From positions 3,660,501 to 3,724,500 of the forward strand of contig NW_018344105.1 in the NCBI RefSeq assembly GCF_002099425.1: DNA of 64,000 bases. Reading direction: 5' to 3'. Positions 11,706 through 22,000 of the stretch are shown in pieces (position 1 is the stretch's first letter; each line of letters begins with the position of its first letter). Origin of the DNA: Phascolarctos cinereus (Eukaryota > Chordata > Mammalia > Diprotodontia > Phascolarctidae). A model generated the notes under the pieces. That model was not told where the DNA came from. It saw nothing but the letters and a program-made list of their open reading frames with translations, and ran no database searches. Made by a program: the position numbers and the translations under genes.

Positions 11706-12950
11706 TAGTGAGAAATCAAAGGAACAGGAAATCATGCCCTGATCTTACAGACCAGGCTACTGGGACCCAGAGAGGCTGTGATTGCCTAAGTGCCCACCAA
11801 GATAAGGCATATACACAGATGATGCCAAGACAAAATAAATGTGAGAAGTTCATAAGAGAAGTACAAACCAAGTGTCATGAGAGCACCTAAGGAGCTATCA
11901 TTTCTGACTAAGGGATTCATGAGAGGGGAAGTGGGAGGAGAAGAGCTAACTTGAGGACCCAGGTGCATGTATTCACAGGGAAGTCCTGTGGAGATGTCAC
12001 TGAGCGGCCTTATGAATAAGTTGAGTTTGTCAAGAATCGGGACGGCAAAGCTACTGGAATGGAAAATAGGAAAAAAAAATAATGATGCAGAAAACTGAGA
12101 CCAAGTTTAAGATGTCTAATTTTGAGATTCCAAAGAGATGAGAGGAAATGGAAAAACAAATCATCTGTGCATTTGGAACACTAGGTTGGCTTTATAAAAG
12201 CCAAAATGAATAACAATTGATCAGGACCCTTGGAGTCTTGGCCTTTACACTAGAAAGGCCCATGATTATGGCAAATAACTCCTAATAACTCAAAAGATTA
12301 AAGGCCAACTTTGCTCTCAAGTTCATACGCACTCAAAATTCTATGCTCCCATTGGGAATACTCAGCTTCCCATCAAAGCCCAAGCTTCTCTGGACATCTG
12401 TTGAGCTTCTATGGAGCAGCCACAGTATCCTAGCTGAGTGCCATGGTGGCCACATACCTAAGCAGGGAAGTAGGCCTCATGATCACCTCCTTAAGACCTC
12501 AGACCCCAAGTATGGAATCAGTTGTCCCCAAACAGCCTTGCCAAGCTAATCAAAGCAAACTGAGCACAGAAGCCACAGGCAACTGTATATACTGCAGTCT
12601 AGTTTCCCAGCCAGTGATGGGGCCCAGAAAATGGCTCCTGAGGAACAGAAGGGGAACTATGTCCTGGAGTGAACAGAATTGAGCTCCAGATCAGCTAGGA
12701 GAAGAAAGCTCAGTTTGCCTTTTTATATGCTGTTTCCAGATTGTTTTCAATCACAGTGACAAGTGAAATTAATCAAGTGGCTATGGTTTTTTTTTTTAAT
12801 TTTCAATACAGCTTAATACTTCTATGAAGATTCAGCCATAGAATGCTCATAATGCACCCAAACTTTGGTTGTCTTTAATGATTCTATGGGAATTGGACAC
12901 TGAGTAATTTAATATTCTGGTTAACTGAGAATTAGCCTGAAACTGCTTCC
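11706..12950. other. Unassigned sequence
   Basis: No coding exon or repeat recognised. The open frames at 11708-11890 and 12343-12682 show no domain and no convincing splice context. Confidence 0.4.
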
Positions 12951-12954
12951 AAAA

Positions 12955-13350
12955 TCCAGAATCGTAGATCTGGACGGGATTTTCAAGGTCATATCCTCCA
13001 AATTCTTATCCACTGCAAGGTCCCTTGAGCCACATCCCTGACAAACACTTATTCTGGCTCTGTCTGAACACAGCCAAGTGAACCGGGCCGGCCCTATCCC
13101 CTCCTATGTGATATCCATGCCATTTTATTTTCTCTTTTGGGTCTAGACCTGCCATACCATCTGTATGAGGGAACTCCCAGTGTGGACACTGCCTCCTTTG
13201 GGTACAACAACTCATCTGTAACCTACAGTCTTAGAGAGTTGCCCAGGACCCTGAAAGGTTCAGTAACTTGACTGTGGTCACACAGCTAGGATGTGTTAGA
13301 AGCAGGACTTGAATGTAGATCCTTCTAATTTCAATGCAGACCTATTTACT
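12955..13350 (-). repeat. CR1/L3 fragment and MIR-core SINE, minus orientation
   Basis: Bases 12955-13085 resemble the reversed CR1/L3 3' region ('gatctggacgggattttcaa'). Bases 13205-13350 read a reversed MIR-core SINE ('gagagttgcccaggaccctg', 'tggtcacacagctaggatgt'). Confidence 0.6.
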
Positions 13351-13384
13351 ATATAAAGTTTTGTAATCTGGATACATGAACTTA

Positions 13385-13547
13385 GGTGTTTTTGTGAAAG
13401 GTGGGGGTTTTTTTACATATTTTGAAAACTACATTTCAATATAATTGGTTTTCTTCGTAATACTGTGTTTTTACTTTAGGCATTTAAAAACATAATTCAC
13501 TGGATTGCTAAAGGGGCCCACGACACAAGAAAGGTGAAGACCCCTTG
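13385..13547 (-). mobile_element. hAT-type MITE, family A, minus orientation
   Basis: 'ctacatttcaatataattgg', 'tttaggcatttaaaaacata' and a right end 'aggtgaagaccccttg' are the reverse complement of the copies at 8570 and 33566. The left end is decayed, so that border is approximate. Confidence 0.75.
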
Positions 13548-13552
13548 CACTA

Positions 13553-14695
13553 TAAACATGCTGCTTATTTATTATATTATTACACAGTTAAAATTGCCCT
13601 TCCTGCCTTAGCAATTATAGTAGGCATCTTGCTTTGCTTTACTAAGAATACTGTAGAACCTCAGTTCTAATTCTAAACACAAATTCTCATTGCTCAGGAC
13701 CACAGATAGAGATGGAGAAGGTGTAAATGATTGGGTAGAATGAATACCAAGATCAGAACAAACTCTAAGAGCCTATTGATTGGGGGAAGGGGGCAAGGTA
13801 GGGGGGAACTCCATCTCTCTCCCCACCCCCCAACTCCTGTCTTTCTTTTGATATAGAGCTCATGGGAAACAAGCCTCAGAATGAAAGGACACTTAGGACC
13901 TGAGGTGAGAAGGGCTTCTGTCCCTGGTACTAAATAAGGCAGGAGGACTTCTGGGTAAATTTCAAAAACAAGCCCTTCCAATCAAATGGCTTTGGCCATC
14001 CTTTGGAAGGTCCTGAAGGGCAAAGGGCCTAAAGAACTCAGCAGAATGTTCCCTTTCTCTTCTGCCTTGGTGCATTCAACTGGTATTGCCTCAGAAACCA
14101 AGCGTTTCTGCTAATTAGCTCAGTGATCATTTCTGAGGGGGACCTTCATGCCTTGGCATAAGGCCATTTTAAACTTCCTTTTCCACAAACTAGTGAAACT
14201 TACCTAGAGATGATAGCAAGACAACTAAATCCCCACTTCTGGTGTTCCTGTTCTAAAAGATGGCATAAGTTCAGCCCTAAGCATACGGCCAAGTATGCTC
14301 TCCATTCGACCCCCCACAGGTGCCCAGTACCCTGATACTTTCACTCCTGCCGACTTTCTAAACCTGGTCTTTAAAAAGGCCTGGAAACTAATTTGTGTTT
14401 CATTTTTGTCTATATATCCTCTGAACCTCTGAGAGAAGTGGGGGCAAGGGGCAGAAGTGGCAGGCAGTAAAGCCTAGTGCTGGCCCCAGAAGACGGATAC
14501 CCCAGCAAAGGGATCCTAGGAGTGGCAGTTCTGAATTCGGCTCCCACTAATTCAGAATTTGTGATAATTCCCACATGGGCTTGAGCTGAGGTTTATCCAT
14601 GTTCTACCTGTGAAGTAAGGGTTTGTCAAGTAAACTCATGCCGCAGATAAAACTAAGGAGATTCCTAACCTCCTCCAGCCCTAGCTCTCTTCATT
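13553..14695. other. Unassigned sequence
   Basis: No repeat or exon was recognised. The stretch 14100-14180 ('tctgctaattagctcagtga') looks unique and might be regulatory, without further support. Confidence 0.35.
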
Positions 14696-14699
14696 AGAC

Positions 14700-14935
14700 A
14701 GTCCAGTGTGATGGAAATGGAAAGAGGACTGAACTTAGAGGCAGAAGATGGGGGTTTGAATGTCAGTCCTGGCATCTACTAGCTATGTAAGCTTGGGCAA
14801 GTCCCTTACATTTCATCATCTGCAAAAAGGGGATCGAAATGCTTGTACTCTTTTCCCCATAGTTCTTGGGAGGAAAGGTCATTGTAAGCCATAAAGCCCT
14901 ATGGGTGACCTAACACTATTAACATTCCTGGCAAT
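14700..14935 (+). repeat. MIR-core SINE
   Basis: It carries a 5' head-like 'agtccagtgtgatgg', the core 'tgtaagcttgggcaagtccc' and the tail 'ttcatcatctgcaaaaagg'. Confidence 0.7.
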
Positions 14936-15067
14936 ACTGGCTTAGCCTAGTTCAAGGTACAAGATGTACTCACAGAATGAAAACAGAGTGGACATAGTGC
15001 TGTGAACTTCACATACTCTATTTCACTAGTGCCAACAAATTACTTGGGAGATGGGGACTATGGGTAC

Positions 15068-15200
15068 GATCACCATCATCACCATCATCATCATCATTAT
15101 CATTTTACAGATGAGGAAATCAAAGCTCAGAAAGGTTGCATGACCTTCATCCAGCTAGGAAGCAGAAGAGGCAGGATCTGAACGTAAAGTGTACCCTTAT
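15068..15200 (-). repeat. (ATC)n microsatellite joined to a minus MIR
   Basis: An ATC/CAT triplet tract (15068-15105) runs into 'cattttacagatgaggaaat', a minus-strand MIR. The triplets occupy the place of the MIR poly(att) tail, so they probably grew from it. Confidence 0.8.
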
Positions 15201-15715
15201 AGCTACTGATCTTCCTCATCCTTCCATACCGGCTTCCACTGGCACGGGCATCCCATAGTGGATGGAATTATCTGGGGAGGGATGCTGTTGCTGACCAAAT
15301 GGATGGTCAAGAATGGAAATGGAGCCTGTATGGGCTCAGCACATGCTCTCCTCTCATTTTCTGCTCTCCTGCAAGGACAGAAGTGCAAAGCAGCTCTTTC
15401 TTACCTTATGTCACTACCTTCTAAGGAAGATTTCCCCAAGCCACTCAGTATGGAGATGTGGCTTTTGTGGGAAGCAAAACCAAGGCTTGCCTGCCTGTTA
15501 ATAACATTCAGCCTCTCTACTTTTCCCTGCAGGGACGACTTCAAAGGAAGTCCCCTACCCTGCCAGAAGGCATCTTGGTTTTCTGCACTAACTACTAAAA
15601 TAGTCACACTTCTGATCACAGGTAAGCAAGATGATCAGATTCTGAAGCAATCCTTCAGAGACTGTGCCAAGACAGTGGGGGATTGGGGAACGTGGAGAGG
15701 ATAGCAAGGAAGAAC
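15201..15715. other. Unassigned sequence
   Basis: A 148-codon plus-strand open frame (15258-15704) lies here but shows no recognisable domain. I do not call it a gene. Confidence 0.35.
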
Positions 15716-16213
15716 ACATGGCTGGGAAACTATAGCATCAAAAGAGGGCAAAATTTGAAGTCAGAGGACCTGGGTTTAAATCCTGGTTCAGTGACTTCTA
15801 GGAACAAGTAGGTGGTACAGTGGATAGAATGCTGGGAAGTATGCCTGGAATCAGGAGGACCTGAGTTCAAATCCAGCCTCAGACACTTACTAACTACGAG
15901 ACCCTGGTCAAGTCACTTAACTGCTATTTGCCTCAGTTTTCTCATCCATCAAATGGGGTCAGCACCTACTTCCCAGGGTTGTTGTCAGGATCAAATGAAA
16001 TAATAGTTATAAAGCCTTTAGCACAGTGTCTGGAGCACAGTCAGCACTATATAAATGTCAGCTCTACCGATGATGACCATTATCGTTGGATTATTATTGC
16101 ATGGCAAGTCACTTCACCTCTAGGCCTCTGTCTCCTTGTCTATGAGATAAGGAGGTTCAACTCGATGACTCCTAAGGTCTCATCCAACTCTAAGCCTCTG
16201 ATTCTACGCAATG
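15716..16213 (+). repeat. MIR split by a younger SINE
   Basis: The 5' half of a plus-strand MIR (15716-15803, 'ggacctgggtttaaatcctg') stops after 'cagtgacttctag'. Its 3' half resumes at about 16100 with 'ggcaagtcacttcacctcta' and ends near 16213. The gap holds the SINE at 15804-16099. Confidence 0.75.
15804..16099 (+). mobile_element. Marsupial MIR-core SINE inserted in MIR
   Basis: The head reads 'gtaggtggtacagtggatag', then 'caggaggacctgagttcaaa', the core 'tggtcaagtcacttaactgc' and the tail 'agcactatataaatgtcag' ending in ATT-rich sequence. It is complete apart from a decayed first few bases. No clear duplication remains. Confidence 0.8.
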
Positions 16214-16775
16214 AATCTCACATGCACTGCTGAGTGCCCAAGAGGGACATTTAGAAACCCCATCATGCCTCATGTAAAACAGCAAAGGCCAATCTCTCAG
16301 AACACCTCCCCATTTCAGTGAGGGAAGACAGCAGACACTTTCCTTTCATTAACAGTCCCAGATGACTTGCCACTCCACTTCAGAGGAAAAGGATACTGTA
16401 GGGAGAACCCAATGATGTTGTCTTCCTGACTAGGCCTTGGATCTAGAACCCTGCAGACTGTCAGTGGTGAGGCAGGGCAAAGCATGACAGCCCCAGGAAA
16501 TGATATCTCCAGAAATTACTCCACTTGGGATTTCAAACCTCCAAGCTGTGCATCAAAGAGCATTCCTCCTCATGTTCCCAGTTGGGATGGAAGCATCATG
16601 CTCCATAAGGAAGTCAGGCCATCCCACCAAACCCTGCCTTGGAGACCGGGGCACCCAAACAGAGCTACTGAAATAAGACACCAGAGGACTATGGGGGCAT
16701 CAGCTCATAAGCAGAGGTGTGGACAAAGATGCAGAGGGGGATAGAGGATGCTAAGATTGTAGCTTTAGAACTATA
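16214..16775. other. Unassigned sequence
   Basis: An 86-codon plus-strand frame (16484-16744) has no recognisable content. No repeat was identified. Confidence 0.4.
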
Positions 16776-16779
16776 GAAG

Positions 16780-16882
16780 CCATTGAATGCATTCTGTAGA
16801 TGCAGAAACTGAGGCAGAGAGTTCAATGGCTTACTTCAGGTCACACAAGTGGTAAATGTCTGAGGTGGGTTAGTAGACCCAC
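16780..16882 (-). repeat. MIR fragment, minus orientation
   Basis: 'atgcagaaactgaggcagag' followed by 'cttcaggtcacacaagtggt' is reversed MIR. Confidence 0.75.
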
Positions 16883-16904
16883 CCAATATATTAGCACTAT
16901 ATTA

Positions 16905-17440
16905 GGAGTAGCAAGGAGCTGGAAACAAAGTAAATGCCCATAAACTGGAGAATGACTAAACAGATTGTAGTACATGAATGTAATGGGATATTACTGCACT
17001 ATAAGAAACAGTGATCATGATGAATACAGAAAAACACAGGAAGATTCATATGAACTGATTGCAAAGTGAAATAGATAGAACAAAAAAAAAACCCAATATA
17101 TCTATAATGGCTATTAGCAATTTAAAGAAAAGAACAATAAAACCATTGAAACTGACTGCTATGAAATTATAATGGTCAAACTTGACCTCAAAGAAGAGAT
17201 CTAAGAAGACATCTTCCTTCCTTCTTTGCAGATACAGGAGGCTAAGGGCATGAAGCACTGAAGGGAATGTGGGCTTTTTCTATGTGTTGGTTATTCTTAT
17301 TAAAGTAGATTTTTTTTAATATTTTTTTTTTATTCTGTTATAGGGGATGGCTCTCTGGGAGAGAGGGATACAATGAAAAACATAAGTGATATAAAAACAA
17401 AAGCTTTTAATAAAATCCATTACAAAATTTAAAAAAATCT
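16905..17440 (+). mobile_element. Retrotransposed repeat with A-rich 3' end, class uncertain
   Basis: 'aagtaaatgcccataaactg', 'gggatattactgcactataa' and 'tatgaactgattgcaaagtg' belong to a common marsupial interspersed repeat as I remember it. It ends in 'ttaataaaatccattacaaa' and an A-rich tail. A related 3' end lies at 46985-47415. It behaves like the 3' part of a LINE, but I cannot fix the family. Confidence 0.5.
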
Positions 17441-17479
17441 CCCAGCCAATTTTTAGCACTCACTTATGACAAACTTTAT

Positions 17480-17620
17480 CAGTTTAGAGGTAGGTAGGGC
17501 CTTAGAGATCATCTAGTTGTAGCCCTTTCTTTAACAGAGAGATTAAATGCCTTGGCCAAGGTCACACAGGTAGGGAACAATCCAATGAGGATTGGAACCT
17601 GTGGCCTAATTCCAAATTAA
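17480..17620 (-). repeat. MIR fragment, minus orientation
   Basis: 'cttggccaaggtcacacagg' and the flanking sequence match reversed MIR. It sits about 110 bp downstream (gene sense) of exon 4 of the TMEM182-like gene. Confidence 0.7.
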
Positions 17621-17728
17621 GTGTGTTCTCCCTGGTTCTCTCCTGCTCTCCTTGACTTGGTAAGGCTCTTATCCCATAAGTTCTCAGCCCCAGACACACA
17701 GCCCTCTCAGTATCACTCGACATCTTAC

Positions 17729-17866
17729 CTGAGGTGAGAAGAAAGATCCCGCCAAATTTATAAAGTCGAGCATTGACAAAGGGCGCCCCACACACCAGCA
17801 GGAATACCCCCACCAGGCTGGCAGTAACACCTAGCACGATGAAAACCGTCCAGAATCCTCGGTACA
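17729..17866 (-). CDS. TMEM182-like: TMEM182-like exon 4 (TM2, start of TM3)
   Basis: 138 bp between attcatctag and gtaagatg, phase 1 at both ends. It encodes (V)[30 protein letters not shown] and IFLLTS(G). YRGFW and C-APF-LYK-GG are TMEM182 landmarks. The reading stops inside TM3, so at least one more exon must follow. I found none between 17728 and 1, which suggests intron 4 is over 17 kb or the gene is incomplete. Confidence 0.92.
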
Positions 17867-19013
17867 CTAGATGAATGAGAAAAGAACGTGACACGAGTAC
17901 AGCAGAAGGCCGTGGCCACCTACCGAACCAAACTTGAGCTCCAGCAGCAATATGGCCACGGGTACAGAGCTGGCAGCAGCTTGGTATGAATCGGATGTTT
18001 GCCCACACAGAATTAATGTGTCTCTGCCCCTCCAATTTGCTTTACCTTCCTTCTGTCTCCCATAGCCAAATGAGTCTGAATTGCATTAGTGCTTTGGTGT
18101 TATCCTGATGATATATTTTTCCAGACTCACTACATATACACCAGAAGGAGACTGCCCAACCCTAAAAAGTTATTTCATTGGATTCAATCCATAACAAGTG
18201 ATTCCGAGGACTCAGCAATGGCTTCTCCATAAAGAAATCCCCTTCTCGAGTAATAATTCCACCTTTCATTTGAAAATCATTTCAAACCCTAACCCCAAGG
18301 ATCCAAAGTAGAATGGAGCACTGATGATACCTCCTCAAATAACTTTGCCTTTTCAGTCAAAAGTAGACTTTGGAGCCTGAATCAGTACCACAGGCCTTGA
18401 GGGCTGCATCTGACTTTCCAGATGCAGAGGTGACCAGGGTGCTCTAGCCTTCTGCCTCATCATCTCTGGTCTTCCACTGAGATCTAGAATTCTCTTCCTC
18501 TTCTGTCTTTGCCAAGCATCTGGACCAGAAGTTGGGGAATGTGTTTCAAAGCAAGAACTGATCCCTACACATGGACAGATGGTTTCAAGGAGAGCTCAAA
18601 TCCACTTATGGCCAGGGCTAACACTGAATCAATTGTAAACATCACAATGTTCTGTGTTAGGATAGCATATGATACATTTGCAAATCACTCTGCCATCCCT
18701 TATCTCATTGGAGGAAAGTATTTTCTTATCCCTAAAAGAAGTGCATCCTGCTTTCCTATCCCAAACCAAGGCCTTAGTGATTGATCTTCTATCTGGTGCC
18801 AGCCTATCTTTCTAGAATGATTTCCCATCACTTCCCCTCATACAAACTGGTCTCCATGCTATCCCCTGTACCTGACATTCTGTGCCTCTGGGTCCTGCCC
18901 CTGGGCCTCTGTGCAGATTGTCCCCTTTGCCTGAAAACACTCTGCTCATCCCTAGCTCCCTGCAAGGTTCAATTCCAGTGCTACCTCTTAGACAAAGCCT
19001 TTCCTGAACTGTG

Positions 19014-19071
<58 letters not shown>

Positions 19072-22000
19072 CACAACTGCTCCACCAGAAAGGGCCACTC
19101 AGTATGGTCCACTTTTTGGCCATTGGACAAGGACCTCACATTTTTGTTCCTGTAAATAGGCTTCTTCTTGGTACCTTTTCTACTCCCTCCCACCTCAAGC
19201 ATAATTCATGACGTCTAAGGGAAAGTACGCTGCATTCCATACACTCTAGCTGATCTGAGACCTCATCAATGTGGATACTGTTTCTAGTGACGCAAATCAC
19301 GCCCCAGTCATGCCTGCTCATCCTATACAACACTTGTCCATGTCTATCCATAAATCCTCAAGACAGAGCCAATCCAGCAAAACTTACTTATTGGTCTTCA
19401 GACAAAGATCTCACATTTAGAACAGCAAAAGCTAACTGAATGGTTGGTTATAGATGGCCTCAAGATTGTTGAGATTCACGGTCCTCTCTATCCAACACAA
19501 AGTCCTGGCTCTGGCAACTTCAAACATATTAGAAAGGCCTTAAGCACAGTCCCAGCAACACACTGACTCTGCTTTCCAAGGTTCCACCTAGCTTAGCCTA
19601 CTTAAGTACAAAGGCTCATCACCAAAAGGACAGCCACTTGGGGGATGAATACCATCTGTGGAAATTTATGAAATAACAAAAACTACAAAACTGCCCTAAA
19701 TCTGGAGCAATGAGGATGGCAGAGTGAGAGTACTAGGGACAGAGGGAGGATGTTAACCTTCCACACAGAAAGGAAAATCCTAGCATCCATTAGCAGGGAA
19801 GGGTTTGGAATAATTTTCCCCATGACAGGAATTAGTTCCCATACTTGCTGACATATATCTTCTAGGCGGCTAGAAGAATTCAGGGCCACAAAGCAAAGCC
19901 AACTGGCCTGTACAAGGATCCAAATGACAGCTTTGGTTTGGTAACTCTGTATGCCAGCCCATTGAGACAATAGGCTTTGGACCATGCCACGTGTATGACG
20001 TATTTCTGTTCTGTGTCTAAAATGGCATAAAGCAAGATGAGACTGAGGACAAAGGTCAGGATGGAGAAGAGAAGAAAACACAAGGCCTAAGCATACTTTT
20101 CCAAACTCACCTGCAGTCGCATCATAAGAAGGATGTGGTAAAGGTCCCAGAGCAATGGGCATAGGAAAGAGATAACCGGGGCGGCAGTGCTTGGTACGAG
20201 GTTGGTTAGCTACAAAAGGAAAAAGAAAAACTGATTAGACTCTGACAAGCACCCACCAACAAATTTTAAGCTTCCACAAATTACACATTTAACAACGGGC
20301 AAAACAGATAGAAATAATTAGTTAGGACCTGACTATAGAGGCAGTAGAAGTATAATGGAGAGTACCTTGGGCTTGGAGTCAGGAAGACCTGGATTCAAAT
20401 CATACCTCTGACACTTACTGAGCAAATCACACCCTCTACGTGTCTCAGGCAACTCCGCAGAACTATCTACTGCGTCATAGATACATGCAATCTGCATTGG
20501 TGGAGGGAGTTCCCATATCCAGAGTTCCTTTTGCACATTTGTGTAACTAGAAGCTGGAAAGACACTGCAGGGCTGGGATTAATGCAGTCACCCTTGATTA
20601 CACATCCTCACAGAGGGAAGGAAGCAATGACACTGAGGCTCAGAAGGAAGCAGCCTCCAATGAAGTCCCCAAAGCCGGCACTCCAGATTGGCCATGAAGT
20701 ACAATGGGACGTGTTCACAGTTTATGTATCTTCCAGCCAAGATAATAGCCAACTCAAGAGATAAGAGCATGCCGTAGCCTACTCTGAAATAGAATCCGTA
20801 ACAGCGGCACGTGTGCCAAACCATCTGGAAGGGAACTGAGTCACTGGCTGCTGCAGGGACTGGCCAGTGTCTGCAGCCATGAGAAGTGCTGAGTGATTAA
20901 TGAGACTGCTGCAATTAGCATTGACGAGAGACCGCTTCTTTTCCAATGTTCCCTAGTTAAGAGGAGCAGAGTATAATAAAGGCACACTTGTTCCTACCCA
21001 AATGCCTCTGAAACTCTTATTGAATTGATTATCATTAGTACAAGGGGATCAAAATAATTGGACCTAATCTGCTTCTATTCTAATCAATGCCAAAGAAGGG
21101 AATGAGGATCTGTCAGTCTCTAGTGAAGTGTGCAATGGAAAACATGGGGTGTGCAGGCTGCCTTCCTCTTAGTACGCCTCTGCACGTGCCCAGCTCAGAC
21201 ACCCACCTGAAAAGGAGGCTCTCAGGATGCCAGGCCCTCACACAGGAAACACTTCCACCAACTGCACTGTCCTTCTCCTCCTCACCCTCATTTGAAACTG
21301 AATTCCTCCTTGACACCTCCTTCTCCACACCCCCAAAAGGTTTCAAGCCCCTTGGAGAACTCCTTCCTAATGGCTTTTGCATTTGGCCCCTGCTGCTAAC
21401 TGTCTCTCAGGCTTTCCTTCTTCTATCCCACCCCTACCCCTTGGCAGGCTAATCTTCCTAAAACGTCCCTTTCATCAGGTCATGCCCCTGATCAGGCCTC
21501 CAGGTCACGCCACAGAAAGGTATGTTGAAAGAAGTGGGGATATTTAGTCTGGAGAAGAGAAGACCCAGAGGACATGACAGATATCTTCAAGTATGTGAAG
21601 GGCAGTCATGGGGATTATGGTCTAGACTGGTTTAGTTTGGCCCTAGAAAACAGAATGAGGAGTGATGGGTAGAAGTCACAAAGAAGCCGAATTAGAGTTG
21701 AGGGCCAAGTGTAATGGGCCACCTTGAAAGACAATAGGTATGCCTCTACTTTGGAGGTTTTCCAATAAAGACTGAACGATCACTTATCAAGGGCATTGTG
21801 GGCATTCTGTTTCAGAAATGGATTGGATTAGAAGGACTCCAAAGCCTCTTTTAACTCTGAAATTCTGTGATTCTGCTTAAAAGCCTTCACTGGATCCCTA
21901 GAACCTACAAGATAAAGTCTCATTCATTAGCCTGGCATTCAAGGCTCTCCACAATTTGGTCCCAACTTACCATTCCAACCTAATCTCCTATTACTCCCTA

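Noticed and set aside
17562-18035. 157-codon minus open frame as a single-exon gene
   Set aside because: Only the middle 138 bp is coding. The flanks are intron beyond consensus acceptor and donor sites.
18781-19211. Frames with long Cys/Val or His/Thr runs
   Set aside because: They read the GT dinucleotide repeat and L2 flank.
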